From contig NZ_JAHLZY020000001.1 of NCBI RefSeq assembly GCF_018967865.2, positions 3,472,001 to 3,536,000 on the forward strand: a stretch of DNA of 64,000 bases. Direction: 5' to 3'. Position numbers and translations under genes: made by a program. This document shows, piece by piece, positions 17,693 through 27,337 of the stretch (the stretch's first letter is position 1; every line of letters starts with the position of its first letter). The notes beneath the pieces were generated by a model that ran no database searches, was not told the origin of the DNA, and saw nothing but the letters and a program-made list of their open reading frames with translations. The DNA is from Hymenobacter siberiensis. Lineage in GTDB: Bacteria > Bacteroidota > Bacteroidia > Cytophagales > Hymenobacteraceae.

Positions 17693-17714
17693 TGCGCTAT
17701 CAAAGCCGCGAGTC

Positions 17715-19277
17715 TTACTTCTTGGCGAATTTCTTGCGCAGCTCGTCCACCTGGTCGCGGAATTTCTTGTCCGAATCCACCAAATCCGACACGGTTTGCA
17801 CCGAGTGCATCACGGTGGTATGGTCGCGGCCGCCGAAGTGAAAACCAATGGTTTTCAGCGTGTGTGAGGTGTGGTGTTTGGCAAAATACATGGCCACCTG
17901 CCGGGCCGTCACCACTTCCTTCTTGCGGGTTTTGTCCTTCAGCAAATCGACCGAGATGCCGAAATACGCGGCCACGGTCTTTTGAATGAAGTCGAGGTTC
18001 ACCTCGGCCTCCACTTCCTCGATGATGTGGCGCAGGGCCTGCTTCACCATTTCCAGGTCGATGTCGCGGCGCGATAAGCTGCTCTGGGCCACCAGCGAGG
18101 CAATGACGCCTTCCAGCTCGCGCACGTTGGTGTGCACCGAATTGGCCAGATAATCAACCACATGGTCCGGCGGAATATCAATTCCATCCTGCTCCATCTT
18201 GTTGCGGATAATAGCTACTCGCGTCTCAAAGTCAGGGCTCTGCACATCGGCCGTCAGGCCCCACTTAAAGCGGTTCAGCAGGCGGTCTTCCAGGCCCAGC
18301 AGGTCCTTGGGGGGCCGGTCGGAGGTCATCACAATCTGCTTGCCAGACTGGTGCAAGTGGTTGAAGATGTGGAAGAACATCTCCTGGGTCTTGCCCTTGT
18401 TGGCCAGAAACTGCACGTCATCCAGAATCAGGGCATCGACCTGCAGATAGAAGTTCGCGAAGTCCTGCACCTGCGCGCGCTGCACGCTGTCGATGAACTG
18501 GTTGGTAAACTTCTCGGCCGATACGTAGAGCACGAACCGCTCGGGCGCCGTAGCCTTGATGTGGTTGCCGATGGCCTGCACGAGATGGGTTTTGCCCAGG
18601 CCCACGCCGCCGTACACCATCAGCGGGTTGAAGCTGGTGGTGCCGGGCTTGTTGGCAACAGCGAGGCCGGCCGAGCGGGCCAGCCGGTTACAGTCGCCCT
18701 CGATGTAGTTGTCGAAGGTGTACGAGCCGTTGAGCTGCGACGGTACCAGGTTACCATCCACGGGTTTAGCCTGGTCGAAGGGATTGCGGGGCGGGGACAT
18801 GGTGTCGGCCCCGCCGCCGTTGGCGAAGTTGTTGCCGCGCGGCGTAGTACGCACCGCACCCGAGTTCACGTAGCGGGCCGAGGCGGCGCGGGCGCTGCCG
18901 GCCAGCGGGTTGCCCACGGCAGTTGTGCCCGGCATGGGCTGGGGCGCGTCGCGCGGGTCGGGGGCGGCCTGCTTGCGGGTGGGCGGCAGGTGCAGGGCGC
19001 GGGGCGGCGTCTGCTCGTTGCCCTGGTCTACCACCACGCTGTATTCGAGGCGGCCTTCGGAGCCCAGCTGCTGGTAGAGGGCGCGGCGCAGCTCATCCAC
19101 GTAATGCTCTTCCAGCCAGTCGTAGAAATAGGCGCTCGGCACCTGAATGGTGAGCACGTTGCCCTTCAGCTCGACCGGCACAATGGGCTGGAACCAGGTC
19201 CTAAAGCTCTGCTCCCCGATTTCCGCCGAGATGCTGCGTAAGCAGCCAGCCCAAACCGTGCGAAAATCCTTGAGCAT
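17715..19277 (-). CDS. dnaA: Chromosomal replication initiator DnaA
   Basis: A 520-residue DnaA. Domain I occupies residues 1-85 (VWAGCLRSISAEIGEQSFRT); domain II is a long glycine/proline linker (about 90-175); domain III is the AAA+ core with Walker A GGVGLGKTHLVQAIG, Walker B ALILDDVQFLANK and sensor VMTSDRPPKDL; domain IV carries the DnaA-box signature GGRDHTTVMHSVQTV. It opens the origin and initiates replication. Only one weak DnaA-box-like site (ttgtggaaaa near 19372-19382) is visible upstream, so the origin does not appear to lie here. Confidence 0.97.
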   Translation of the reverse strand: MLKDFRTVWAGCLRSISAEIGEQSFRTWFQPIVPVELKGNVLTIQVPSAYFYDWLEEHYVDELRRALYQQLGSEGRLEYSVVVDQGNEQTPPRALHLPPTRKQAAPDPRDAPQPMPGTTAVGNPLAGSARAASARYVNSGAVRTTPRGNNFANGGGADTMSPPRNPFDQAKPVDGNLVPSQLNGSYTFDNYIEGDCNRLARSAGLAVANKPGTTSFNPLMVYGGVGLGKTHLVQAIGNHIKATAPERFVLYVSAEKFTNQFIDSVQRAQVQDFANFYLQVDALILDDVQFLANKGKTQEMFFHIFNHLHQSGKQIVMTSDRPPKDLLGLEDRLLNRFKWGLTADVQSPDFETRVAIIRNKMEQDGIDIPPDHVVDYLANSVHTNVRELEGVIASLVAQSSLSRRDIDLEMVKQALRHIIEEVEAEVNLDFIQKTVAAYFGISVDLLKDKTRKKEVVTARQVAMYFAKHHTSHTLKTIGFHFGGRDHTTVMHSVQTVSDLVDSDKKFRDQVDELRKKFAKK

Positions 19278-19429
19278 TTGAACGATTGAAAGGAAACCGG
19301 CGAAAAACCGGGAGCAAAAAAGGAGCCGAAATCAGCCGCCCGAACCGGGCGTTATTTTTTAGAGGGGAACAAAATTGTGGAAAACTTCGCACTTAAAAAA
19401 GCCGAAATGACCTTGTGTATGTCGTGCTT

Positions 19430-20368
19430 TTAGCAGGCGGCCCGAACCGGCACCACGGCGGCACTTGCCAGCCCGGCGCGCTTATTTTTTATTGAGAATT
19501 CATAATCCAGCCGGCCCAGATTGATGCCCGACCAGCCCACCTGGTTGATGAGGGTGGCGTGGCCGTCGGGACTGGCGATGGGCTCGGGCGCGGCCATAAA
19601 CGTGTGGGTGTGCCCGCCCAGTATGAGGTCGATTCCGGAAACCTGGGCGGCCAGCTTGCGGTCGTCGAGCTTATCGTTTTCGTACTTGTAGCCCAGGTGC
19701 GAGAGGCAGATAACGAGGTCGCAGCGCTCGGGGCCGCGTAGCTGGGCGGCCATTTCCCTGGCCTTGGCCACGGGGTCGAGGTAGATGGTCTGACCGAAGT
19801 TTTTATCGGCTACCAGCCCGCTCAGCTCGATGCCGATGCCAAACACGCCGATGCGGATGCCCTGTTTCTCGAACACCTTGTAGGGAGCAAAGCGGCCGGC
19901 CAGCGGCGTTTTCGAAAAGTCGTAGTTGGCGATGAGGAAGGGGAAGGTGGCGTTGGGCAGCTGGCGCTGCAGGCCCTCAATGCCGTTGTCGAAGTCGTGG
20001 TTGCCGAGGGTGCTGGCGTCGTATCCCATCTGGCTCATCAGCTTGTACTCCAGCTCGCCGCCGAAGAAGTTGAAGTACGGCGTGCCCTGGAAGATATCGC
20101 CCGAGTCGAGCAGCAGCACGTTGGGCTCCTGGGCCCGCACCTCCTTGATAAGCGCGGCGCGCCGGGCCATGCCACCCAGCCCGGCCCACTGCCCGCCATT
20201 GTCGGGAAAGGGCTCGATGCGCGAGTGCATGTCGTTGGTATGCAGAATGGTGAGCTTGAGCGGAGCCTTGGCGTTAGTGGCTGCGGCAGCCGAGTTGGCC
20301 AGGCCGCCCAGCACGGTGAGGCCGGCGGTGCCGAGGAAGGAATTGCGGAGAAAATCGCGACGTTGCAT
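19430..20368 (-). CDS. Secreted metallophosphatase (5'-nucleotidase N-terminal domain)
   Basis: About 312 residues, started at the ATG giving MQRRDFLRNSFLGTAGLTVL, a twin-arginine-like signal (RRDFLR). The calcineurin-type metal ligands are visible: LTILHTNDMHSR, LLDSGDIFQGT, STLGNHDFDNG, CLSHLGYKYE and LILGGHTHTF. This is the catalytic half of UshA-type nucleotidases. The substrate-binding C-terminal half is encoded separately at 20738-21496, two genes upstream in the same direction, with a barstar-like gene between them. Confidence 0.92.
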   Translation of the reverse strand: MQRRDFLRNSFLGTAGLTVLGGLANSAAAATNAKAPLKLTILHTNDMHSRIEPFPDNGGQWAGLGGMARRAALIKEVRAQEPNVLLLDSGDIFQGTPYFNFFGGELEYKLMSQMGYDASTLGNHDFDNGIEGLQRQLPNATFPFLIANYDFSKTPLAGRFAPYKVFEKQGIRIGVFGIGIELSGLVADKNFGQTIYLDPVAKAREMAAQLRGPERCDLVICLSHLGYKYENDKLDDRKLAAQVSGIDLILGGHTHTFMAAPEPIASPDGHATLINQVGWSGINLGRLDYEFSIKNKRAGLASAAVVPVRAAC

Positions 20369-20402
20369 AATCTTGATGACGCAAAAAGTCAATTACAACA
20401 AA

Positions 20403-20735
20403 CTATTTATGGTAGGAAAGAGCCAAAATGGCTCGGTCTCCTTTTTCAATCCTCCGCCAGTTTACAAAGGCGGAGCAATCCAGCAACTCCTGAAACAAAT
20501 GCGCTTCCCTAGCAGCAAAATCAGCAGCATGCTCTAAATGCAATACGACTGTATCACCTATCTCGCAGGTCACTTTAGATAGGCTGACTTCCGCTTCGTC
20601 ATCAAGCCCGCTCATGCAGTCTATCCAAGCATCTATATTATTGCCGTAACCTTCGAAAAATCCGAAAGCAGCAGCAAAAACCTTATGGAAGCTAGCAGAG
20701 TCAATAATTTGGCGGGTATCGATAACAATAGTCAT
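20403..20735 (-). CDS. Barstar-family (ribonuclease inhibitor-like) protein
   Basis: A 110-residue acidic protein. The segment FHKVFAAAFGFFEGYGNNID followed by AWIDCMSGLDDE corresponds to the barstar motif in which a helix after the F-YG-N-DAW-D signature contacts the RNase. Barstar proteins block barnase-type RNases or act as immunity proteins. No RNase or toxin gene is nearby. The gene's base composition is visibly less GC-rich than both neighbours, and it separates two halves of a nucleotidase, so it is probably acquired. It sits 2 nt from the stop-to-start junction with the upstream gene. Confidence 0.82.
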   Translation of the reverse strand: MTIVIDTRQIIDSASFHKVFAAAFGFFEGYGNNIDAWIDCMSGLDDEAEVSLSKVTCEIGDTVVLHLEHAADFAAREAHLFQELLDCSAFVNWRRIEKGDRAILALSYHK

Positions 20736-20737
20736 TC

Positions 20738-21496
20738 TTAATTGGCTTTCACGCGGCCTTCGACCCGGGCCGTGACCGGCTTGCCGGCTTTGGTGAGAGC
20801 ACGGACGTGGTCGGCGATGGCGGTGCGGAGCAGCACGTTGGTGTGGCGCGGCGTGAGGATTTTAAAGAACGAGAGATTGTCGCCGCCAGTGGCCAGGTAG
20901 TCGGAGATGGCAATGGGATAGGTGCGCGAATCGTTCACATCGAAGGGCTGGTCGCCGATGCGGATATCCTTGGGCATGCCATCGAAGGTGACCGAGTAGG
21001 TAGCGCCGGATATGGCCATTTTGATGTGGGCGGCGTAGTCAAACAGCTGCTGCACCACCGGCCCGGGAGCGTCGAGGACCACCAGCTCATTCTCAAACGG
21101 CATCAACTCAAACACCGAACCCAGCGTGACGGGGCCAGCCGCGAAGCCGGCGCGCAGGCCGCCGTTGGTCATCACGCCTAGCGCGATGGGCTGTTTAAGC
21201 TCGGCACTGGCACGCTCGCGCTGCAGGTCGGCCACGAAGTTGGACAACGGGTTTTCGCCGGCTGCTTTTGTGAGCGCGACCGGGGCGGTACCGAGCACCT
21301 CGGTCATTTGGGCGGTCACCTTGTCATGGTAGGGCGCAATGAGGGCGGCAATGGCGGGGTCCTCGGCCTGGGTTTTGCCCACCACCTGGCTCGTGGCGGG
21401 CACGAAGTGGGCCGTGGGTGCATAGGCAGCACGCTGGCAGGCGGGGGCCAGGGCAACGGCTATAAGTAACGGGATGAAAAAGCGGAAGAAACGCAT
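20738..21496 (-). CDS. 5'-nucleotidase C-terminal domain lipoprotein
   Basis: A 252-residue lipoprotein (lipobox LAPAC, residues 16-20) consisting of the UshA-type substrate-binding domain: GENPLSNFVADLQRERASAE, LGVMTNGGLRAGFAAGPVTL, ELMPFENELVVLD and YPIAISDYLATGGDNLSFF. The last block contains the aromatic and GGD residues that stack on the nucleoside base. It lacks the metal site, which is supplied by the gene at 19430-20368. The pair should act together at the periplasm or surface to release phosphate and nucleosides. Confidence 0.9.
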   Translation of the reverse strand: MRFFRFFIPLLIAVALAPACQRAAYAPTAHFVPATSQVVGKTQAEDPAIAALIAPYHDKVTAQMTEVLGTAPVALTKAAGENPLSNFVADLQRERASAELKQPIALGVMTNGGLRAGFAAGPVTLGSVFELMPFENELVVLDAPGPVVQQLFDYAAHIKMAISGATYSVTFDGMPKDIRIGDQPFDVNDSRTYPIAISDYLATGGDNLSFFKILTPRHTNVLLRTAIADHVRALTKAGKPVTARVEGRVKAN

Positions 21497-21531
21497 GATG
21501 CTATTCGGAATAAAAAAGGCCGTTAACTCGG

Positions 21532-22797
21532 CTAACGTGACTTTATCAGGTCGTAGCTCAGCAACAGGTAAGCCCGGTTGATGATGGTGGTAATGGCAAC
21601 GGCTTCGCTGAAGCCATTGGTTCGCTCGGCACGAAATTCGGCGGTTAAGTGACGCTTGTTTGGCAATAGCGCCGAGGCGCCCAGCCCCGCCAAAACACTC
21701 TCCTCGCTACCCCGGGGGCTTTCGAGTATTGGTCGCCAGGGCGAATAGGTTGAGGTAGGCTGTGCCCGGTAGCGGTATTCATTGGAACTATTGAGTGCAA
21801 AGGCAACACTGACACCGGCCTCTATAAATGGCTGAAAGCGACCATTGAGCGGCATGTAACGAAACAGTACAGGCACCCGCAGCTGGTCGAACTTTATCCG
21901 GACTTCCTGATAAGCCGCATAGGCATAAGCGGAGGGTGCAAAAAACTCATTGCTATACTGCTGAGTCTGGTACAAGAGCTCTATTCGAACGCCGAATCGA
22001 TTGGCCCACACCGGCAGGTACTGTTGCAATGCCAAACCAACCACCGGCCGTATTCCCCCACTGATGGGGGTATTTTTCATCGGAATTTCTCCGTCGAAAC
22101 GCAGGCTGCTGGCCTGCGCCCCGGCCACAGCCTCCAGCAAAAAATAGCTCCGCTGCTTAGCGTTTGCCACTGCTGACACTATCTGGCTGCCACCTACACA
22201 CGCATTGTACTGCTGAAAAATTCGAATGAGACTACTGGAGGCGAACGGCAACTCGCTCACTTTGCTATGCACCGCCGGACAAGCCTGGAATGCTTCGGCA
22301 AGAGCAATCCGAAACAAGGGGTTTTTGCGCGTGTACTTGCTACCGTTTATCGTCACAGTTTCAGATAGCTGCACCAGCGGCTGCACGGGACTATTGCCGG
22401 AGCGAAAGTAGTAGTGGTTGCCGCTGTTGATATCGCTCAGATAATATAAGCTGGCCGGACCTTGCACCAATACTTCTAAAAACAGTCTTTCGGAAGTGGT
22501 ATCGGCTGCCGGGTTCTGAGCCGGCACTCGCCGGGATTGGTAAAAACGGTCGTGCGGAAAACCATACCCCTGTAGTTGGTTGGGCAGAAGCTTCTCAATG
22601 GCCGCCGCATTATCAGCCCGAAACCGACACTCGTGGGCGCTGCGGTTGCCGCTCCCGTAGTCCACGCTGCCGCGTAGTGTATCGCCCTTCAGCGCAACGA
22701 TATAACCGGGGCGAAAATTGGCCTGCGCATGCACGGCAAAAGGCAGTGCCAGTACCGCGAGCAAGGCGACAAACGATTGGTAAAGAATTTTCAGCAC
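21532..22797 (-). CDS. Outer-membrane beta-barrel protein, PorT/OmpW-like
   Basis: About 421 residues if started at GTG 22797, which gives a good signal peptide (LKILYQSFVALLAVLALPF, cleavage after VHA). The frame is open 35 codons further upstream, but that part is basic and signal-less. Residues 25-60 (PGYIVALKGDTLRGSVDYGS) match a domain frequent in Hymenobacter surface proteins; residues 220-420 look like an eight-stranded barrel (QQYLPVWANRFGVRIELLYQ, YMPLNGRFQPFIEAGVSVAF). Function unknown. It is divergent from mutA. Confidence 0.75.
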   Translation of the reverse strand: MLKILYQSFVALLAVLALPFAVHAQANFRPGYIVALKGDTLRGSVDYGSGNRSAHECRFRADNAAAIEKLLPNQLQGYGFPHDRFYQSRRVPAQNPAADTTSERLFLEVLVQGPASLYYLSDINSGNHYYFRSGNSPVQPLVQLSETVTINGSKYTRKNPLFRIALAEAFQACPAVHSKVSELPFASSSLIRIFQQYNACVGGSQIVSAVANAKQRSYFLLEAVAGAQASSLRFDGEIPMKNTPISGGIRPVVGLALQQYLPVWANRFGVRIELLYQTQQYSNEFFAPSAYAYAAYQEVRIKFDQLRVPVLFRYMPLNGRFQPFIEAGVSVAFALNSSNEYRYRAQPTSTYSPWRPILESPRGSEESVLAGLGASALLPNKRHLTAEFRAERTNGFSEAVAITTIINRAYLLLSYDLIKSR

Positions 22798-22937
22798 AAA
22801 CTGTGGAATCAGAATAGCCTGCAAATGTAGGGGCTCACAAGCAGGAGTAATGATAATCACCGCCCTTATTCTGCGCTTGAGGCGGTATCTTTCGCTCCTC
22901 ATTCGGCTGAATAGCCAATTTCTAGCAGTAGAAAGAT

Positions 22938-24722
22938 ATGTCCGACATCCTCACGGCCGCGCCCGTTTCCTTTGCCGAATTCCCAGCCGTGACTACTGCC
23001 GAGTGGCAGGCCCGCCTGGTCCGTGAGCTCAAAGGCCGGGACCCGGCCACGCTGCGCTGGCCCCTGCCCGACGGCTTTGCCCTGGAGCCGTTCTACCACC
23101 GCGAAGCCCTCGCCGCGCTGGGTGGCCCACCCGCGCCCCTGCCCCGCCCCTTGCAACCCTGGCTGAACGTACCGGAACTGACAGTGCCCATCGGCACCGA
23201 CGGGCGTACCCAGATTGACCAGGCCGCCGCTGCCCTTACTAACGGGGCCGACGGCATCCATTTCATTATCCACGACATTCCGGCGCTGGCCGTGCACTAC
23301 CTGGCCGAGCAGCTGCCGCTGGCCCGCACCTTCGTGGGCTACACCGTGGTGGCCGCCCCCGACGAGCTCCTGACCCAGCTGGTGGAAGCCGCGCCCGGCA
23401 CAGCCCTGCGCGGCTTCATGCGCTTTACCCCCGGCCCCGTGCCCGAGGGGGCCGAGGGGGCCGACTACCGCGCCGCCCTGCGCCGCTGCGTGCGCCTGAC
23501 CACGGGCATGCCCGATTTCCGCGCGGTAGCTGTGAATGGGGCCTTTTTCGGCAATCGCGGGGCTACTGCCACCCAACAGATTGCCTTCAGCCTGAACACC
23601 GCCGCCGCCCTGCTGGCCGAGCTGCCCGATGCCGAAACCACGGCCGCCGAAGTGGCCGCCGCCCTGCACCTGCACATCGCCGTGATGCCCGGCTACTTCC
23701 TCGAAATTGCCAAGCTGCGCGCCTTGCGCCGGCTGTGGGCCACGCTGCTGCACGGTTTTGGCCTGCCCGCCGGGCTGCATGCCCACCTGCGCATCCACGC
23801 CACCACGGCCACCTGGACGCAGACGACCCTCGATGCCCACACCAACCTGCTGCGCCACACCACCGAGGCCATGAGCGCCGTATTGGGCGGGGCCGATTCG
23901 CTGAGCGTGGCTCCGTTCGACTGCCTGTTTGCCGATGCCAACGAGTTTTCGAGCCGGTTGGCGCGCAACCTCTCGGTGCTACTGCGCGAAGAAGCCGGCC
24001 TGGGCCGGGTACAGGACCCCGCCGCTGGCTCCTACTACCTCGAAACCCTCACCGACCAGCTGGCCCAGGAGGCCTGGGCGCTGTTTCAACGCATGGAGGC
24101 GGCGGGCGGGCTGCCGGCGGTGCGGGCCCAGGTGCTAGAAGAAATCAAGGCCGTGACCACCGAAACCTTCCGCCGCATTGCCAGCGGCCAGCAGGTGATT
24201 GTGGGCACCAACCGCTTCCAGAACAAGGGCGAGCAGTTCAGCTTCCACCCCAAGAAGCTGCTGCGCTCCGCTGATTTTGATGTGACGCGGGCCGCCTACC
24301 CCACCGAGGTACTGCGCCTGGCCACGGCCCTCCACTTTGAGCGCCGCAACCGCAAGAGCAAGCGCGCCGCCGTGGTGCTGCTGGGCGGCGATACCAACCA
24401 GGTTATTCTGGAGTCGTTTCTGCAAACGCTGCAGAAGCACGAGCGGCCCGAGCTGGCCGCCAGCCACCCGGCCGGCACGCTGTCGCTGCTCTACTCCTCG
24501 GCCGAGGAAGCAACGCTGATGTACGCCACGCCCGAGCAGTTCCAGAAGTTTGCCCGCTTCATCTATCAGATTCCGACTGAGAAGCAGCAGTTCATCCCGC
24601 CGGCCCTGCTCAGCTCCGACCTGGCCACCATGCACGACGCGGTGCGGGTGTTCGGCTTCCAGGAAATGAAGGTGCAGGGCTATACGACCGAGGAAGTACT
24701 GGCCCGATTGCAAGGGCGGTAG
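22938..24722 (+). CDS. mutA: Methylmalonyl-CoA mutase, small subunit
   Basis: A 594-residue beta subunit. It has the TIM-barrel fold of the family (VAVNGAFFGNRGATATQQIA, TTEAMSAVLGGADSLSVAPF, DPAAGSYYLETLTDQLAQEA) but the C-terminal B12-like domain lacks the DxHxxG cobalamin-binding motif, as expected for the non-catalytic subunit. With the large subunit at 24846 it converts methylmalonyl-CoA and succinyl-CoA, linking propionate and odd-chain fatty acid metabolism to the TCA cycle. A 123-bp AT-rich palindromic gap separates the two genes. Confidence 0.94.
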   Translation: MSDILTAAPVSFAEFPAVTTAEWQARLVRELKGRDPATLRWPLPDGFALEPFYHREALAALGGPPAPLPRPLQPWLNVPELTVPIGTDGRTQIDQAAAALTNGADGIHFIIHDIPALAVHYLAEQLPLARTFVGYTVVAAPDELLTQLVEAAPGTALRGFMRFTPGPVPEGAEGADYRAALRRCVRLTTGMPDFRAVAVNGAFFGNRGATATQQIAFSLNTAAALLAELPDAETTAAEVAAALHLHIAVMPGYFLEIAKLRALRRLWATLLHGFGLPAGLHAHLRIHATTATWTQTTLDAHTNLLRHTTEAMSAVLGGADSLSVAPFDCLFADANEFSSRLARNLSVLLREEAGLGRVQDPAAGSYYLETLTDQLAQEAWALFQRMEAAGGLPAVRAQVLEEIKAVTTETFRRIASGQQVIVGTNRFQNKGEQFSFHPKKLLRSADFDVTRAAYPTEVLRLATALHFERRNRKSKRAAVVLLGGDTNQVILESFLQTLQKHERPELAASHPAGTLSLLYSSAEEATLMYATPEQFQKFARFIYQIPTEKQQFIPPALLSSDLATMHDAVRVFGFQEMKVQGYTTEEVLARLQGR

Positions 24723-24742
24723 TTTATCAATTATAAATTTTG

Positions 24743-24824
24743 AATTATAAATTATAAATGAGTGGCTTGGCGGGCGGTTAATCATACTGTTCGTAGTGAC
24801 TTTACTCATTTATAATTTATAATT
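24743..24824. repeat. AT-rich inverted repeat between mutA and mutB
   Basis: Arms 24743-24763 and 24804-24824 are exact 21-bp reverse complements (aattataaattataaatgag... and inverse), around a 40-bp GC-richer centre. Degenerate ttataatt units extend both arms outward. It stands out from the GC-rich flanks and looks like an inserted element rather than a terminator. Confidence 0.82.
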
Positions 24825-24845
24825 TATAATTCAGAATTCCCCATA

Positions 24846-27056
24846 ATGAAGCCCGACTTCTCTTCGATTCCCTACAACGCCGCCCCTGCGCCCGCCGCCG
24901 CCGCTGCGCCCGAAACGGCCGCCACGCTCACGCCCGAAGGCATTACCATCAAGCCCGTATACGGCCCGGAGGATGTAGCCCACCTCGACCACTTGGGTTT
25001 TGGGGCGGGGGAGGCCCCTTTCCTGCGCGGCCCCTACGCCAGCATGTACACCCAGAATCCGTGGACCATCCGGCAGTACGCGGGCTTCTCCACGGCCGAG
25101 GAATCGAACGCCTTTTACCGCCGCAACCTGGCCGGCGGGCAGAAAGGGCTGAGCGTGGCCTTCGACCTAGCCACCCACCGGGGCTACGATTCTGACCACC
25201 CCCGCGTGCAGGGCGACGTGGGCAAAGCCGGGGTGGCCATCGATTCGGTGGAGGATATGAAAATTCTCTTCGACCAGATTCCGCTCGACCAGATGTCGGT
25301 GTCGATGACCATGAACGGGGCCGTGCTGCCCGTGCTGGCCTTCTACATTGTGGCGGCCGAGGAGCAGGGCGTGAGTCCGGAGAAGCTGGCCGGCACCATT
25401 CAGAACGATATTCTGAAGGAGTTTATGGTGCGCAACACCTACATCTACCCGCCCGCGCCGAGCATGCGCATCATCGCCGATATCTTCAGCTACACGGCGG
25501 CCCGGATGCCCAAGTTTAACAGCATTTCCATTTCGGGCTACCACATGCAGGAGGCCGGGGCTACCGCCGACCTGGAGCTGGCCTATACCCTGGCCGACGG
25601 TCTGGAATACGTGCGCGCCGGCCTCGCGGCGGGCATGGAGATTGACGAATTCGCTCCGCGCCTGAGCTTCTTCTGGGCCATCGGGATGAACCACTTCATG
25701 GAGATTGCCAAGCTGCGTGCCGGCCGCATGCTCTGGGCCAAGCTCATCAAACCCTTTAATCCCATCAACCCCAAAAGCTTGGCCCTGCGCACCCACTGCC
25801 AGACGTCGGGCTACTCCCTCACCGAGCAGGACCCGTACAACAACGTGGCCCGCACCGCCATTGAGGCCCTCGCGGCCGTGCTCGGCGGCACCCAGAGCCT
25901 GCACACCAACGCCCTCGACGAGGCCATTGCCCTGCCCACCGATTTCTCGGCCCGCATTGCCCGCAACACGCAGCTCTACCTCCAACTCGAAACCGACGTA
26001 ACCAAGGTGGTAGACCCCTGGGGCGGCAGCTATTACGTTGAAGCCTTGACCCACGAGCTGGCTGACAAGGCCTGGGCCCTCATTCAGGAAGTAGAAGAGT
26101 TGGGCGGCATGGCCAAAGCCATCGAAACCGGCCTGCCCAAGCTGCGCATCGAGGAAGCGGCGGCCCGCAAGCAGGCCCGCATTGACTCGGGCAAGGAAAC
26201 TATCGTGGGCGTGAACAAGTACCAGACCACCGAGAAAACCGAGGTCGAAGTACTTGACATCGACAACGATGCGGTGCGCGAAAGCCAGATTGCCCGCCTG
26301 AAACAAGTGCGCGCTGACCGCGACCCCGTGGCCGTAAAAGTAGCCCTAGCCGCTATTACGGAGGCGGCCGGAGTTCGCCTTGATGAGTTAGGAGTGAAGA
26401 GTGAAGAGTTAAGAGTTGAAGCGGGAGCCTCTGCCGAATCAACTCTTAACTCTTCACTCTTCACTTCTAACTTGTTGGCTTTAGCCATCACCGCCGCTCG
26501 CGCCCGCGCCACCCTCGGCGAAATCTCCGATGCCCTCGAAGCGCAGTTTGGCCGCCACCAGGCCACCACGCGCACCGTGGCCGGCGTGTACTCGCAGGAG
26601 ATGAGCCACAACGTGGCCTTCGAGCAGGCCCGCGCCGCCGCCGAAGCATTTGCTACCCACGAAGGCCGCCGCCCCCGCATGCTGGTAGCCAAAATGGGCC
26701 AGGACGGCCACGACCGGGGCGCAAAAATCATCGCCACCAGCTTCGCCGACGTGGGCTTCGATGTCGACATTGCCCCCCTCTTCCAAACCCCCGCCGAAGT
26801 AGCCCGCCAGGCCGCCGACAACGACGTGCACGTGGTGGGCGTGAGCAGCCTCGCGGCCGGCCACAAAACCCTGCTCCCGCAGCTTCTGACGGAACTCAAG
26901 GAGCTCGGCCGCGAAGACATTCTGGTGATAGCCGGCGGCGTAATTCCCGCCCAGGACTACCAGTTCCTGTTCGATGCCGGCGTGGCCGGCGTGTACGGGC
27001 CGGGCACGGTCATCGCCACGGCGGCGCTGGAGATTCTGGGGAAGCTGGGGGAGTAG
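24846..27056 (+). CDS. mutB: Methylmalonyl-CoA mutase, large (catalytic) subunit
   Basis: A 736-residue adenosylcobalamin enzyme. The catalytic barrel includes [20 protein letters not shown] (the conserved [15 protein letters not shown] block) and [19 protein letters not shown]. The B12 domain shows the base-off motif [20 protein letters not shown]. The linker between them (about residues 514-542) is encoded by a palindromic element, see the separate entry, giving a segment [20 protein letters not shown] that is not family-like. The frame stays open through it. A terminator follows. Confidence 0.96.
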   Translation: MKPDFSSIPYNAAPAPAAAAAPETAATLTPEGITIKPVYGPEDVAHLDHLGFGAGEAPFLRGPYASMYTQNPWTIRQYAGFSTAEESNAFYRRNLAGGQKGLSVAFDLATHRGYDSDHPRVQGDVGKAGVAIDSVEDMKILFDQIPLDQMSVSMTMNGAVLPVLAFYIVAAEEQGVSPEKLAGTIQNDILKEFMVRNTYIYPPAPSMRIIADIFSYTAARMPKFNSISISGYHMQEAGATADLELAYTLADGLEYVRAGLAAGMEIDEFAPRLSFFWAIGMNHFMEIAKLRAGRMLWAKLIKPFNPINPKSLALRTHCQTSGYSLTEQDPYNNVARTAIEALAAVLGGTQSLHTNALDEAIALPTDFSARIARNTQLYLQLETDVTKVVDPWGGSYYVEALTHELADKAWALIQEVEELGGMAKAIETGLPKLRIEEAAARKQARIDSGKETIVGVNKYQTTEKTEVEVLDIDNDAVRESQIARLKQVRADRDPVAVKVALAAITEAAGVRLDELGVKSEELRVEAGASAESTLNSSLFTSNLLALAITAARARATLGEISDALEAQFGRHQATTRTVAGVYSQEMSHNVAFEQARAAAEAFATHEGRRPRMLVAKMGQDGHDRGAKIIATSFADVGFDVDIAPLFQTPAEVARQAADNDVHVVGVSSLAAGHKTLLPQLLTELKELGREDILVIAGGVIPAQDYQFLFDAGVAGVYGPGTVIATAALEILGKLGE
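26387..26471. repeat. 85-bp palindromic element translated in frame within mutB
   Basis: Arms 26387-26419 and 26439-26471 are 33-bp reverse complements with one mismatch, separated by 19 nt. The arms are built from repeated agtgaag / agagtta words and are purine-rich on one side, pyrimidine-rich on the other, unlike mutB codon usage. It encodes roughly residues 514-542, in the inter-domain linker. Confidence 0.9.
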
Positions 27057-27097
27057 TTACCCCAGCGTGGTTGGCTAGCGTCAATCCAGTTTAGTTG

Positions 27098-27128
27098 AAA
27101 GGCCCGCTGGATTAAGCGGGCCTTTTTT
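27098..27128 (+). terminator. Rho-independent terminator of the mutAB operon
   Basis: Stem aaggcccgct / agcgggcctt (27099-27108, 27115-27124) with a 6-nt loop and a following T-run (tttttt). Confidence 0.92.
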
Positions 27129-27337
27129 GTGTACCCCGCCGCCCCCGGCACACGGTGGCGGTTATTAAAACTTACCCACATTTAATATAAATATTAATAT
27201 TTAAATGTATATATTTAAACTACTCATTTCGACTTGCCGATGCTGCGCCGCCGGCCGGGCCGAGGGCTTTGCGTCGCGCCCGGCCGCCCGCCCCGGTCCT
27301 CCTTCCTGACTCTCCCACCTTTTAATTGCTCACTGCT

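Noticed and set aside
19278..19430. Replication origin next to dnaA
   Set aside because: Only one poor DnaA-box-like site (ttgtggaaaa) is visible and there is no AT-rich unwinding region with box clusters. In Bacteroidota the origin is often not beside dnaA.
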